Of a stretch of 64,000 nucleotides of DNA, positions 29,179 through 39,370 are shown piece after piece. The notes under the pieces are model-generated. The model was not told the DNA's origin. It saw only the letters and a list, made by a program, of their open reading frames with translations, and made no database searches. The translations under genes were made by a program, and so were the position numbers. The first letter of the stretch is position 1. Every line of letters starts with the position of its first letter. Source of the DNA: Sipunculus nudus (taxonomy: Eukaryota > Annelida > Sipuncula > Golfingiida > Sipunculidae); the NCBI GenBank assembly GCA_026874595.1, contig CM049312.1, positions 29,889,456 to 29,953,455 on the forward strand. The letters run 5' to 3'.

Positions 29179-31779
29179 ATGGCTCAACGGCGCGGAGATC
29201 CACATGATACAACTAGCGGACGAAGAAGAAGTGATCATTTGTTCGAAAATGGCACACTGGAGTCGGACAAAGAGTTCCACCGCAGGCTTGAAATACTGGA
29301 CAGCGGGACGTGTTCTGGTGCTAACATTTCTGTGTGGACACCTGACAACGCCGTCATGTCACAGTCTACCGCCAATAACCGTTTGCCTCCCTTGTACCAT
29401 GTTTTACTGGTTCATTCCGCTCGTACCAGGGAGAGTCTGAGGACTGCAAGACTCAAAATGCGCACCATGAGGGACGGGTACCTACCGCTTTTACGGCTGA
29501 AAGCGAAACGGCTGCACGATGAAGCTGTGACAGACGTCCACGACCGATACCGGACAGAGTTGTTGGACCTCATACGGTTAATGGAACCGGGGACCCAGGA
29601 CGCGCTGTGCATCGCCGGGGAAAGGGTTAAGGGGTTAGCCGAAGACTTTTTACGACGGACCACAGGCGACACCGCCCGTGCGGCTGAACTCACGGATGCA
29701 CTCATGGGACATTTGACAACACTGAACGACGCATTCAGTCGACGGCCTCCAGAAATGGTCCATCCAGAGGAAGAGGACCAGCGCAGGTCTCGTAGCCCAT
29801 TGCGTCAACCAACATCACGACCCTGCCCTGATGAACTGATGAATCATGGAAACAAAGCAGACGCTTCTGTTCCCCCGCTCGTGGAGCAGCTGGTACCCAT
29901 GATGGTAAAAACGGTAGATGGCCAGACACGTACTAAAAGGGCTTTGCAGACAATGAACATGTCAAAACGCGCGTTGCTTACGTGCCGCCAACGTTTACCT
30001 GCATTCCAACTTCCGACCGAGCATGCGAAAAGAGTACTCGCGGCTTCCACGCAACAATGTGATCGCCCAGCATTGCCCGTGTACGGTCCCGAGACACATT
30101 TACTTTTCCATATGATTACGTCAAAGGGGAAAAAAATAAAGGATTTCACCAGGTCACGTTTGTCCAGTTTGCAAGATACATTGCTCCGGCATGAAATGGG
30201 ACCAACCGACCCGTCCTTGGCTAACGTGAACCTGGTCCCGCCAGGCCGCCAGGGAAGCAGCGGGGCCTGGAGGGTGCCACAGGACAGTAAGGGTTCTTTC
30301 GTTACCGTCGCACCAGCATTCGTGCTCGCTGTCAACAACGCCGTGGCAGATGTCGGAACGTTGACCCACCAACTGGACTGTGATGCGAACCGGCACTTCT
30401 CGGACCTCTACGCCGGCCTTTGGTACCTGTACGCTTGGTATGAGATATCGCAAAATAACCGTCAGATACAATATGTGATGTCCCGCAGGTGGGCGGATGT
30501 CGTGGCGAGCACGCCAGTGGCTCTCGAGTGTTACTACGACATGTTCCTGACGGGGTTCAAATGCGGAAAGAAGGATTTAGGTTACAGACCACTGTTGCAA
30601 ACTGGACTGGAATGGGAGGCCCTCCCTCCTTTAGGAGGTTTTCCAACGGCCGCTTCCGTATCGGGTTCTGTTGCTGCCACGACAGGTAACGATTCATGCT
30701 GGGAGGGCATACGGAATGACGTGTTCGAGTCCCAGAGGGAAGCAAGTGAAAGTCATATGACGCACGCGGACCCCTTGAACCAAAAGGCAGACTGGACACC
30801 TTACGTCGTGTGGCCACAGCCATCGTACGGCAGTGCGGAAAAGCTAATGACGTCCTCATGCCACACGGCAGACATGCTGTACACTATGGTCTTTGGTGCC
30901 ACGCCCAGGGACGAGCAAGGGAACCCGAGCTACCGGTTAGAGGACAGGCCCATTCAGGCCGTTCTGACAGACGAGAACGCATCAGATGACTGCAGGGGCG
31001 TCTTCTACGCGTTGTACAAGTACAGTAGCGTTCGGCGAGCAGCAGTGCTAGGGATTAACGTCACGCTGCTGCTGTACGCTATAGGATGGCACCGGACTAA
31101 ACAAACATGGGAAGCGTTTACTTCATCTATTTTGATGTATTTGAAAGGTATGGATCGCCGAGTCACCACATCAAGCGCTTTCCCCGGTTTATGGCTTTTG
31201 TGTCTGCTGAACGACAGGCAAGACCTGGCGGGTGCAGTCAAAGCGTACGAGGAAGAATGGGCCAAGCGTAGAGAAACAGAGAGTGCTGCTGAATCACGGG
31301 ACACACTATACATCCCCGGAATGGAGATGCACGAATGGATGGACAGGCAATACGACGGGGCACCTTACGCTTTGTTAGTTCTTCGCCAGCTTGTATACAA
31401 CCTGACAGATATTGATAAACTCTCCGCAGATATATGTTTGGACCCTACTGCAACTCTCCGCCTTGATGGTAAAAGACACAACAAAAAGTCACAGAAACTT
31501 GCAAAAATACGGTCATCTGTTCTGTTACTGCGCAACATAGCATTTCAGGAGGTTGAAAAAAATATAAACGCTTTGGGAATTTGTACGGCATCAAACATAC
31601 AAGAGGGCACAGCAGCACACACTAAATGGTACATACTAAAGAACGCCATATACACCACCATGTACATGTTCAAACCCTTCGCAAACAATCTGTACTCGAC
31701 CCCCAAAGGTCATGATTACGTATGGCAATTCATAACACAAGGTTTCACGCATAAGGAAGAACCCAATGTTTTTATGTGA
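29179..31779 (+). CDS. Large unrecognised protein (866-872 aa)
   Basis: Starts at 29179 (GCCATGGC context), or at the in-frame ATG at 29161, which adds six residues. The N-terminal ~210 residues are charged and helical, a Pro/Ser/Arg-rich linker follows (about 195-225), and the remainder is globular with mixed helices, aromatic residues and few cysteines. There is no signal peptide or membrane segment. AATAAA lies at 31922. Size, lack of paralogues and position at the edge of the core block suggest a structural or tegument protein, but I cannot assign it. Confidence 0.72.
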   Translation: MAQRRGDPHDTTSGRRRSDHLFENGTLESDKEFHRRLEILDSGTCSGANISVWTPDNAVMSQSTANNRLPPLYHVLLVHSARTRESLRTARLKMRTMRDGYLPLLRLKAKRLHDEAVTDVHDRYRTELLDLIRLMEPGTQDALCIAGERVKGLAEDFLRRTTGDTARAAELTDALMGHLTTLNDAFSRRPPEMVHPEEEDQRRSRSPLRQPTSRPCPDELMNHGNKADASVPPLVEQLVPMMVKTVDGQTRTKRALQTMNMSKRALLTCRQRLPAFQLPTEHAKRVLAASTQQCDRPALPVYGPETHLLFHMITSKGKKIKDFTRSRLSSLQDTLLRHEMGPTDPSLANVNLVPPGRQGSSGAWRVPQDSKGSFVTVAPAFVLAVNNAVADVGTLTHQLDCDANRHFSDLYAGLWYLYAWYEISQNNRQIQYVMSRRWADVVASTPVALECYYDMFLTGFKCGKKDLGYRPLLQTGLEWEALPPLGGFPTAASVSGSVAATTGNDSCWEGIRNDVFESQREASESHMTHADPLNQKADWTPYVVWPQPSYGSAEKLMTSSCHTADMLYTMVFGATPRDEQGNPSYRLEDRPIQAVLTDENASDDCRGVFYALYKYSSVRRAAVLGINVTLLLYAIGWHRTKQTWEAFTSSILMYLKGMDRRVTTSSAFPGLWLLCLLNDRQDLAGAVKAYEEEWAKRRETESAAESRDTLYIPGMEMHEWMDRQYDGAPYALLVLRQLVYNLTDIDKLSADICLDPTATLRLDGKRHNKKSQKLAKIRSSVLLLRNIAFQEVEKNINALGICTASNIQEGTAAHTKWYILKNAIYTTMYMFKPFANNLYSTPKGHDYVWQFITQGFTHKEEPNVFM

Positions 31780-32010
31780 ATGTCGTATTCGAGAATGGCA
31801 TCCATACACACGCATACTTATACACATTTGAATAGATTCACAAGAGATATTGCATAATGCTTAAGTATAATATGTCAAACTGATATTTTGTGAACACTGT
31901 TGCTTTATATTATATATCAACAATAAAACAGTTGTATGTCCATGATCTATTGTTTGTTATACATACATAGATATGTGTGTGTGTTGAAACATTAGTTTAT
32001 ATTTTGCTAT
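31780..32010. other. Convergent 3' region
   Basis: Lies between convergent large genes; AT-rich, with AATAAA (31922-31927) for the plus-strand gene. Confidence 0.55.
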
Positions 32011-35000
32011 TTAAAGTTTGTAAGGTTCGACAGCGGGGGTGAGTCCTGATGTGGAGGTCCACGCCTGACACGTCATTTCTAATGTGTCCCACGGCACCTG
32101 CTGCTGCTTTTCGTTCACGTCCCCGTCAACAGCCCACAAGGCGTGGCGTTTCTGTTGGAGCCATGTGAAATAAGCGTAAACGCCATTTACAGGTGACAAG
32201 GACCCAACTGACGGGTCGGCTGTGCAGTCGTACAAAGCGGACACGAAATCGCCATTGCGGGACCTGTAAGCTGTGCTTTGCCCGCTGAGAACAGAATCGG
32301 TCTTCCGCCCTACCCTGCCAAAACGGTCAGTTGGTCCGTGGCGTGCTCGTTGTGCGCAAGGGTCGTAATCGGCCGAGCACAACTGCAATGGTTTACACGC
32401 TGCAGGCGAAAACCGTTTGCGGAGTGTGCGCGCCAGCTGCGGCATATGGGGCCCGCTCCCGACGGCCACTGAACCCCACGTATATACCAACGGGCAGTCT
32501 TCGGACTGATCGCAATCTCCCTCCGAAGCGGTGCTTTTTTCTGCGCGGCCCCGCGTGTCTCTCAAGTTGTAGACGCACGAAATCAGACGTGACGCCAGAA
32601 AATTTAATGGGCACTCATTGGCGCGTTCCGTGTTTTGCATGGCCCTCTGCATTGCAACGTCGAGCTCTCCTACGCTTTCAATGACACGCCGATGGGACTC
32701 CACAAGTGCGTGCAGGGTGTGTGGGTTGCTGGCTTTCGGGTACGTGGCGGAACAGCATTTGTGAAGATTGCACGGCAAAGACGCGGTGACTGACCTGTTT
32801 TCATCAACGTCGGCGTCCTCGACCGCCACGCATTCCGGCGTCTTGCCCGTGTTGCCCCCCACAGGGGTAACGTGAATATTTTTGATACGTAGACGTGTGG
32901 TGCACTTAATTGGGACGAGGACAGACAGTGCCACACCTGGAAACTTCCTTGCTTTCACCGCGCGTGTGTACCTGACCATTTTCCCTGGAATGCGTGACAC
33001 GTTCGTTGGTCCGTGGTGGTCCACGCAAAAATTAACATTCACGACGACAATACCGGGAACGTTCCGGGTCAGGTGGTGCTGCGCAACCGGGTCGGAAATG
33101 TGGGCACACACATGCCGTTGGAGTTCCGATAGAAGGAGATTCTGTATACCTCCCCTGTTGTTGTTGGTCCGTTGGATCATGAGCCCTTGACTACGTTGAG
33201 CACTTCTAGAGAATGTTGCACCGGAATGATTTTTTACGGTCCCTTCAGAACTGTACGTGGTCATCCTGGGGCCGCTGAACGTGACGTACACGCGATTCGT
33301 ATCAAAAGCCGTGCCTCCCCATGCAAGGTGTACGGCACCTGCCGTATCACCGCTTCCAAGTACGGCGCCCCCTTGACTGGAACTGCCCCAGACGGAAATA
33401 TACGGAGACGCCAGGGGGATCTTCCCGTAAACAGGGTGAGGCATTTTGCAGTCGTCAGAACCCGTGGCACGCCAGACAACCTGGGTGGCATCGTCATTAA
33501 AAGACAAACACTGCAGCACGTGCACATCCAGCAAACCCGGATCGGGTCGCTGGTCTGTGTCTGGAACGCTTGACGCCTGGCGCGCCGACCGATAGACATC
33601 ACTCAGTGCTTCGTCTGAATTGAAGGGAGCGGGTACAGGATGGACATTAGGGTTCCGTATAAGATCGTTCAGCGTTTCCAAAATCCCTACGAAGCGCGCA
33701 GAAGCTGCAGTGCCCTCTTGCGCGGTCTGTGGATGAGCGTTCTGCCAGTTGTTGGTTTTCCACGGCATAACGTCTCGCCATTCCCTGTGTAGAGACACGG
33801 TCGCGGGGATATAGTGAGCCTTCCACCAGGCTGTGGCCGGACACGAGACGTGACTCTCCGACACGTCTGTCGCATCTCGTGCATGGCCACACCGTCTCGG
33901 AGAAACCGCGCAACCGACTGCAAGATGTAACAGTAACCGTTTGATCTGAACAGACCTGCACCCGAATCCAAGAAGACAACTCGTCGGGTGTCTCTGACCG
34001 CTCCCTGACCCATTGTCCAGGCCGACCTTTTCATGATCTGCCTGCCATTCCAAAATGTCCCAGCATTCAGGGCAAGGTGTTTCAGCCGGCCCCTCTGCTT
34101 CAGTCCTTTTGTGACAGAAGTGGTCCGTTTCTGGCGCACCTGACGGAAACCAAACCCAGAACATGTCGCTGTTTTTGTTCCATTTCTTTTTAGAAGGTCC
34201 AGTCTTCTCATCTTTCACACAGCTGCGCGGCGAAGTTGATTGGAAACCACCTCGGGTGAGCACGTCGGGAATTAAACTAGACCTGTGGTGCCAAGGCACA
34301 CTGAAACTGCGGGCCCGAGGATCGTGGGAACTAGGCGGTTTGAAACGCAAGAGGCCCTGGGACGTACGGTATGCTTTCAGGAAGAGGTCGTGCCTGTAAG
34401 CCTTTATGCCCGGCACGCCTACGAAACCGTCCACCTCCGTGAACGGGATGCAAACCTCATTGGCCTGTCGATTGACTTGGCTCACGAGGTTTCTGCACGT
34501 GTTCAACAGGTGGTGCACAGCATGACATATGTTCCACACACCTTCACCACGTTTGATAAAAGTTACTCTTTCGTTTGCGGCCTGCGCAAGCGCATCTGCG
34601 ATCTGTTCAGTACGCAAGATGGCATTGTACTCCCCGAACATGCCTGTGTCTACAGCGTATTGCATCCAGGCGACGTTTGCGGCCTCCCACCACCCCGCTG
34701 CTGCGGTACGGCGCAGAGTCTGAACGGGAATCGGCCGCGCCTTTTCTGCCAGGGCGTTCTGTATGAATACAGGGTACTTATGACTGCATATACCTATGGC
34801 ACGTTCAGGGGACAAAAGTCTGCACAGGAGATACAAGAGCGCTGAATCGGGCACGCGACTCAGAGACGGTAAGCATGCTTCCATTAGCATGCGGTCGAAC
34901 AACGTGTGGAAGTGTTCAGCTGGACGCGTGGACGGGTTGCTACCTGACACCGCCCATGAATCTAAATGTGGCTTACAACTGACATGGCCTGAAGGCCACA

Positions 35001-35703
35001 CGATAAAAAAACGAGACCTGACGCACGTCCGCGTTTCCAGGCACAGGCGTTTTGCTGACGGGGCCCGTCCGTCAGTATCGTCCAGATCTGGTTGACATGT
35101 TCCCGCGTAACGGCAGAAACCGGCCGATGCTCTGTTCCATTCAGGTGTAGCGTTCCAAGCAGGGGGCTGCTTGCCACAACGAGCAGACAGGCCGTTCCAC
35201 GTGTCCGTCACGTCGTAAGCTAGCACGTCGCGTGCCAACTCTTCTTTTGCTGAGTCCTGATATGGACATATCACCCTGACATGCACAACACCCGCCCCTT
35301 GGACCATCCGTGTCGCGGCATGTTCCAGTGCCACGATGAAACGGTGACGTAAATGTTCTGATATATCATCGGCACCCGGTGTGCAGAAACGGGCCAGCAA
35401 GACAGCCACTTTTGTCATACGGACACCGTCCACATCCGGCACGGGCTGTGAAACGCACCACCGGGTCCCGCAAGCCTTTACAACGCTGTCGACCAGTTCA
35501 ACTTCTCTCTTGTAGTCAGCGTGAGTGGAGGGTGGGAACGGGAAACTGCGCGCAAACAGGTGACCGAATATCTGAAGGAGACGACGGTGATCCCAACCGT
35601 CTTTTGATTGTGCATGATAATCCCTCACCTTGTGTACTGGGACCCATTCATCAAGGATGCAAGGTGTGTCGATCCTGGCAGAAACCTGGCACAGGTCCTC
35701 CAT
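32011..35703 (-). CDS. Very large unrecognised protein (1230 aa)
   Basis: A single minus-strand frame of 1230 codons from the ATG at 35703; the frame continues to 35736 only through a TTG. A TATAAAA box (35781-35787) and a double E-box palindrome (35812-35831) stand upstream. The protein has no signal peptide or obvious membrane span. It has scattered Cys/His clusters, for example around residues 535-560 (CHKRTEAEGPAETPCPEC), and a middle region rich in Ser/Pro/Arg. Length is in the range of herpesvirus major capsid or helicase-primase subunits, but I can find no diagnostic motif. It is left unassigned. Confidence 0.75.
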   Translation of the reverse strand: MEDLCQVSARIDTPCILDEWVPVHKVRDYHAQSKDGWDHRRLLQIFGHLFARSFPFPPSTHADYKREVELVDSVVKACGTRWCVSQPVPDVDGVRMTKVAVLLARFCTPGADDISEHLRHRFIVALEHAATRMVQGAGVVHVRVICPYQDSAKEELARDVLAYDVTDTWNGLSARCGKQPPAWNATPEWNRASAGFCRYAGTCQPDLDDTDGRAPSAKRLCLETRTCVRSRFFIVWPSGHVSCKPHLDSWAVSGSNPSTRPAEHFHTLFDRMLMEACLPSLSRVPDSALLYLLCRLLSPERAIGICSHKYPVFIQNALAEKARPIPVQTLRRTAAAGWWEAANVAWMQYAVDTGMFGEYNAILRTEQIADALAQAANERVTFIKRGEGVWNICHAVHHLLNTCRNLVSQVNRQANEVCIPFTEVDGFVGVPGIKAYRHDLFLKAYRTSQGLLRFKPPSSHDPRARSFSVPWHHRSSLIPDVLTRGGFQSTSPRSCVKDEKTGPSKKKWNKNSDMFWVWFPSGAPETDHFCHKRTEAEGPAETPCPECWDILEWQADHEKVGLDNGSGSGQRHPTSCLLGFGCRSVQIKRLLLHLAVGCAVSPRRCGHARDATDVSESHVSCPATAWWKAHYIPATVSLHREWRDVMPWKTNNWQNAHPQTAQEGTAASARFVGILETLNDLIRNPNVHPVPAPFNSDEALSDVYRSARQASSVPDTDQRPDPGLLDVHVLQCLSFNDDATQVVWRATGSDDCKMPHPVYGKIPLASPYISVWGSSSQGGAVLGSGDTAGAVHLAWGGTAFDTNRVYVTFSGPRMTTYSSEGTVKNHSGATFSRSAQRSQGLMIQRTNNNRGGIQNLLLSELQRHVCAHISDPVAQHHLTRNVPGIVVVNVNFCVDHHGPTNVSRIPGKMVRYTRAVKARKFPGVALSVLVPIKCTTRLRIKNIHVTPVGGNTGKTPECVAVEDADVDENRSVTASLPCNLHKCCSATYPKASNPHTLHALVESHRRVIESVGELDVAMQRAMQNTERANECPLNFLASRLISCVYNLRDTRGRAEKSTASEGDCDQSEDCPLVYTWGSVAVGSGPHMPQLARTLRKRFSPAACKPLQLCSADYDPCAQRARHGPTDRFGRVGRKTDSVLSGQSTAYRSRNGDFVSALYDCTADPSVGSLSPVNGVYAYFTWLQQKRHALWAVDGDVNEKQQQVPWDTLEMTCQAWTSTSGLTPAVEPYKL

Positions 35704-35780
35704 CCCGCTTCCTCTCTCCACAGCCTGTAACTGCAATTATGGTATGCAACACACTGGCTAACATCGGTGCGTATCTGTTT

Positions 35781-35831
35781 TTTTATACATCCCAGTCTGC
35801 TACTGAATCATGATCACGTGATCACGTGATC
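35781..35831 (-). promoter_or_regulatory. TATA box and double E-box palindrome
   Basis: A 20-base perfect palindrome at 35812-35831 contains two CACGTG E-boxes eight bases apart, 25 bases upstream of a minus-strand TATAAAA (35781-35787). The TATA lies 78 bases before the ATG of the 1230-aa gene. Confidence 0.6.
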
Positions 35832-36013
35832 TATCTGGCGTAAGAAGACTGCTATGAATGTCACATCCATCACACACAATAATGCTATACCACACACCTT
35901 TTTCGAATAAAAACAAACAACAGCGTGCCATATTTTTTATTGCATTTACAATCCACCATGTACATTGCTCATATATATATATAAAGCGAGAGAAAGATGT
36001 TTTTCATGCCTTG

Positions 36014-37195
36014 TCAATGCAATACAACTCCTTTCAGGAACGTTGCTGCATCGTATATGTCTCTCGTGAAGTTTCCCGGGATGACATGGAGGCGCAACCA
36101 CGAGATCGCGTCTATAGACCTGTGGCCACCACAAACGTATAAGCACACAAAAAACAAAGCTGTACAAATACACGAAAATACTAAGTACACCTTGCATGCA
36201 TACAGTCGGCGAACGTGGCACAAAAAAACCAGCAGAACCAGACTCGAGACACTCGTCAGAAACCACGTAAGTACACGCACTACATTACCAACGAGGCTGC
36301 TGGAGAACCGAGGCCATATGTGCGTTCTCCTAAAGCGCATCCACAGTTTCCTGAAAGGCAGGTTCGGATCGGACGCCGCCAGCAGGCTGTGCAAGGTGGT
36401 CTTAGATCGTCCGTACAGTCCTGTCCTTTCCTGGCATTTCGAATCAGCATTACGGGACCAAAATTCGGCGACTGCCCTGTCTTCTGCCTGTAAAATGTTC
36501 CTTGAACGGTTCACCAGACTACCGTCGTATTTCACGGCTGATCCCGCCTGCATGCGCTTCTTGTAATTCACAAGACGCAGAGGATACACTGGCCCGGCTG
36601 TAGTCTGCACGTCCTGCGATACCCGTTCCAAACATATGGCGTCTTCCTCGACACTTTCACTTTCTGTTTCGGAATCTGTGCAGTATACAGAGCAATCAGA
36701 GTCACTGGAACTGTCTTCGTTGTCATCAACGACGTCGCTGTGAGTGACGCGCGGATGCCGCAGGAAACTGTGTAAGGGGACCATGCAAGGCATCTCACCC
36801 GCGCTGGTTTCACCCAGCGGCTGGATGTACTCGGTATTCACCTTGTGATACGTCATGTCGCAGTCTGGCTCTGTTTCCGACCCGGGGCGTCTCACGATGG
36901 ACACGAGTCCACCAGCAGCCTGACTCATTAATTTCAGATACCATGTCCCCGACCCGTCCAGCACCCGTAATACTTTGTACAGCGAAGATAGGCTAACCCG
37001 TTTGATACCTGCGCAGCTGCCGATGTTGACGCAGGCGGGTGTATTGGGATCAGAAACAGACGGACATACATGTTCCCCCAATAACCTGAAATCCAAAGAA
37101 TGTTTGGGGTTTTCATATTGCACGTGAGCCTGCACGACGTCCCGAAGTGCGGGCGGCCGTTCACTTCCCTTCCCTGCAGCGTGATCCTCAAACAT
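36014..37195 (-). CDS. C-terminal two-span membrane protein (393 aa)
   Basis: A 393-aa protein from the ATG at 37195. The N-terminal ~300 residues are soluble, with an acidic serine/aspartate stretch (about 160-195; DDNEDSSSDSDCS) that could be phosphorylated. Two hydrophobic segments lie near the C-terminus (about 303-328 and 334-355), separated by a short basic turn, so the protein is probably tail-inserted as a hairpin. No signal peptide. It starts 14 bases after the stop of the small gene at 37209-37508 on the same strand. Herpesvirus nuclear-egress membrane proteins are tail-anchored, but they carry one span, so I make no assignment. Confidence 0.68.
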   Translation of the reverse strand: MFEDHAAGKGSERPPALRDVVQAHVQYENPKHSLDFRLLGEHVCPSVSDPNTPACVNIGSCAGIKRVSLSSLYKVLRVLDGSGTWYLKLMSQAAGGLVSIVRRPGSETEPDCDMTYHKVNTEYIQPLGETSAGEMPCMVPLHSFLRHPRVTHSDVVDDNEDSSSDSDCSVYCTDSETESESVEEDAICLERVSQDVQTTAGPVYPLRLVNYKKRMQAGSAVKYDGSLVNRSRNILQAEDRAVAEFWSRNADSKCQERTGLYGRSKTTLHSLLAASDPNLPFRKLWMRFRRTHIWPRFSSSLVGNVVRVLTWFLTSVSSLVLLVFLCHVRRLYACKVYLVFSCICTALFFVCLYVCGGHRSIDAISWLRLHVIPGNFTRDIYDAATFLKGVVLH

Positions 37196-37208
37196 GCCTT
37201 TCCTGACC

Positions 37209-37508
37209 TCAAATGCTGGTGCAGTCCCGAAGCAGACGTAGATTGTTGGTCACAGCTTTGGAGTGTACTTCACAAAAGTGTCCGTCTCTTGCGCTCTGAA
37301 TGGCAGATGCCCTGACCCCGGTCACAACAAAATGTTGGAGAGCAGACAGTGAGGTGCAAGGTCGATTATCCTTTGTCCGTGGAAATGTGTCCAGTAGCTC
37401 TCTCGGTGTCACGGTCTGGAAGTACACCAGATCGGTTGCGTGCGATGACTGCTGCCGAGTCGCGCGTGACGCATCATTACCCGACCCATCGGCTGTCTGT
37501 TGATACAT
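37209..37508 (-). CDS. Small protein (99 aa)
   Basis: From the ATG at 37508 (the longer frame to 37541 begins with GTG), ending 14 bases before the start of the membrane-protein gene. The N-terminal ~30 residues are Ser/Gln/Asp-rich and the rest is compact with mixed polarity. Tight same-strand spacing with both neighbours supports a real gene. No family recognised. Confidence 0.45.
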   Translation of the reverse strand: MYQQTADGSGNDASRATRQQSSHATDLVYFQTVTPRELLDTFPRTKDNRPCTSLSALQHFVVTGVRASAIQSARDGHFCEVHSKAVTNNLRLLRDCTSI

Positions 37509-37572
37509 ACGGGCGTGTGTCAGATTTTCCGAACATATCACGCAGAGCGTACCATTTTAGGCATGTGTCCCT

Positions 37573-37578
37573 TTTATT
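37573..37578 (-). terminator. Poly(A) signal of the terminase gene
   Basis: AATAAA on the minus strand, 22 bases past the stop at 37601. It supports 37601 as the true 3' end of terminase exon 2 despite the frame change inside the exon. Confidence 0.65.
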
Positions 37579-37600
37579 TAAGGGGAAAACATCGTGCATC

Positions 37601-38892
37601 CTAAATAATGGACGTGTGCAACGGTGCCAACTCATGTACGTTAAAGTTTTCGTTTCTCTCGTTTAGCAACAGGTTGTATGCCAGTATCAGGGAAAGGGCC
37701 ACGTCATCCTGTGTATGATCGTGGGGCTTTCGGTCCGGCCGGAATTTCGACAGCTGCTCCGTGATCAAATTTCTAGCGTCCAACCCGGCATGCTCAAGTG
37801 CCGAGCTGGCGAGGCTCATTGACAAACGCACGATGCGACTGTTGAATGCACTTTGAAAGAGGGACACTAAAGTTTTTTTCTGTTTGTCCAGGAAGAAACC
37901 TGCAACCTCGGCTGTCCCGAAATCCCGCACGGATTGGAGCCCAACCGTCTTGGCATCCTTCTCTGTCCTCCTCCTGTGGGTGAATTGAAACGACAGCGAC
38001 CGAACCGGCCCGGCCATTTTTTGGCGGCGTTGTGTATGAAATGACAAATCTGCACGGCCAGGTGTTCGTTGCTATTGCTTTCCACAGCGACAACAGCAGT
38101 CTTGAAACGGGACGAGTATGTCAGCGGGCACGCGTGCATATTCACAACACGCTGCAGCAGGCGCAAAACCGCCAGCCCAATGAAAACTTCCGCTGGTACG
38201 CTGTGTTCTATCAAACGCACCTCGTCCAATCCGAGGACGACCGCCATGCGCCTGGTTTTGTTTGAGGGGACCCTGCGGGAAACACGACCGGACGGCGGAG
38301 CGCCAGGTGTGTAACGACACACGCAAGCTATTCCTGAAGCAGACACCGACACGTTGGTGGTGTAAGCTGGGTCCACGTACACAAACAATGTATCACCCAA
38401 ACAATCGACATTGTTGAATGTATCCAAGTCATTCAAACCGTCTTTCATTTCTTGCAGGACAGATCGTGAAAAAAGCCCAACCTCATCCCCCGAATTCTGC
38501 CCATCCGGCTGCCCGTCGCCGCGCCCCAGACTAACGCCCATATTTTCTGTTTCGTAGCTGTGAGGTTCCAACGTGTTCATAACCGTCTTTTGTACAACGT
38601 CCGTCGTGATGTGAGGCGGCAGTGACATGACGTAGTGGTGACACGCTATGGCTTCCGGCGACTCGGCAACGCGTGGAACGTCTGCAGGACAGCTGAAGCA
38701 CACGCGGTAGTAAGCAACCCCTGTCCGTTCCAACTTCAGTAAGGCGCATGTATTCTCAGCCGACGTGTTCATCGAAGATGTGAGCACCAACTTGGTCCCT
38801 CTGCGGTTCACATAAGGCAACAGGTGTGTCAACGTTTTCACAAATCCAGCTTCGTCAACATACACGATGTCGTACGTGTGACCCCTGCCAGC
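37601..38892 (-). CDS. Terminase large subunit, exon 2 (frame change near 38020)
   Basis: The 3' exon of the packaging ATPase/nuclease. A pyrimidine-rich acceptor ending in CAG sits at 38893-38895, and the exon opens in phase 0 four residues before RGHTYDIVYVDEAGF, the Walker B/DEAD-like motif typical of herpesvirus terminase exon 2. RNaseH-fold nuclease acidic motifs follow: VYVDPAY, VVAVESNS and, near the end, HTQDDVALSLILAY. The first two lie in the frame running 38892-37867. The third lies in a different frame (38047-37601), with the switch near the A6 run (coding strand) at 38017-38022. One base gained or lost there would explain it. The terminase cuts and pumps DNA into capsids. The gene may be intact with a sequencing error, or broken. 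Confidence 0.85.
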
Positions 38893-39012
38893 CTGAAACG
38901 AACGAGGAAAGAATACGTCACTGATTATAAAAAAGGCCATGGTGGCGACACAACAATATCAAAGCACGTGAGTGCGCAGATTCATCAGACACATATTCAA
39001 AAGGGAGGGTGG

Positions 39013-39264
39013 ATGGCTCAAGGCACCGAACACACTTTAGACGAGTTAGAGGACTTGGTGAGTAGCTGGGAACAAGCACTGCACGTGAGCACGCCACAAC
39101 AGATCATAGACCGGTTACACGAGAACTGCTTTATGGTACACGAGCATGTTCGGGATGAGGGAACGTGTGATACGAGAAGATGTGACATCGTCTTAAAAGC
39201 GTTATCCTCCCTTGTGATGTCTGCTTACTACGATATATGCACCACTCACAGTGACCGCATCTGA
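39013..39264 (+). CDS. Small intronic protein (83 aa), UL91-like position
   Basis: An 83-aa helical, acidic protein from the ATG at 39013, preceded by TTATAAAAAAG (38924-38934). The upstream part of this frame overlaps terminase exon 2 and is discarded. It is the first plus-strand gene inside the terminase intron. In betaherpesviruses that slot is held by UL91, a small subunit of the late pre-initiation complex. Sequence alone does not establish orthology. Confidence 0.5.
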   Translation: MAQGTEHTLDELEDLVSSWEQALHVSTPQQIIDRLHENCFMVHEHVRDEGTCDTRRCDIVLKALSSLVMSAYYDICTTHSDRI

Positions 39265-39370
39265 CAACAAAAACCTATCGCACCTCTGGGGTGCCAATCA
39301 GCTGAGAATATAAATGATCATACACATTTTAGGTATTTTATGGCAACATATATGACAGGGTACCCCACTC

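Noticed and set aside
35000-35150. Herpesvirus primase zinc motif in the 1230-aa protein
   Set aside because: Cys/His residues occur near hydrophobic strands but do not form the UL52-type pattern convincingly.
32300-35700. Plus-strand frames opposite the 1230-aa gene
   Set aside because: Shadows of the minus-strand gene with no ATG/TATA support or recognisable protein.
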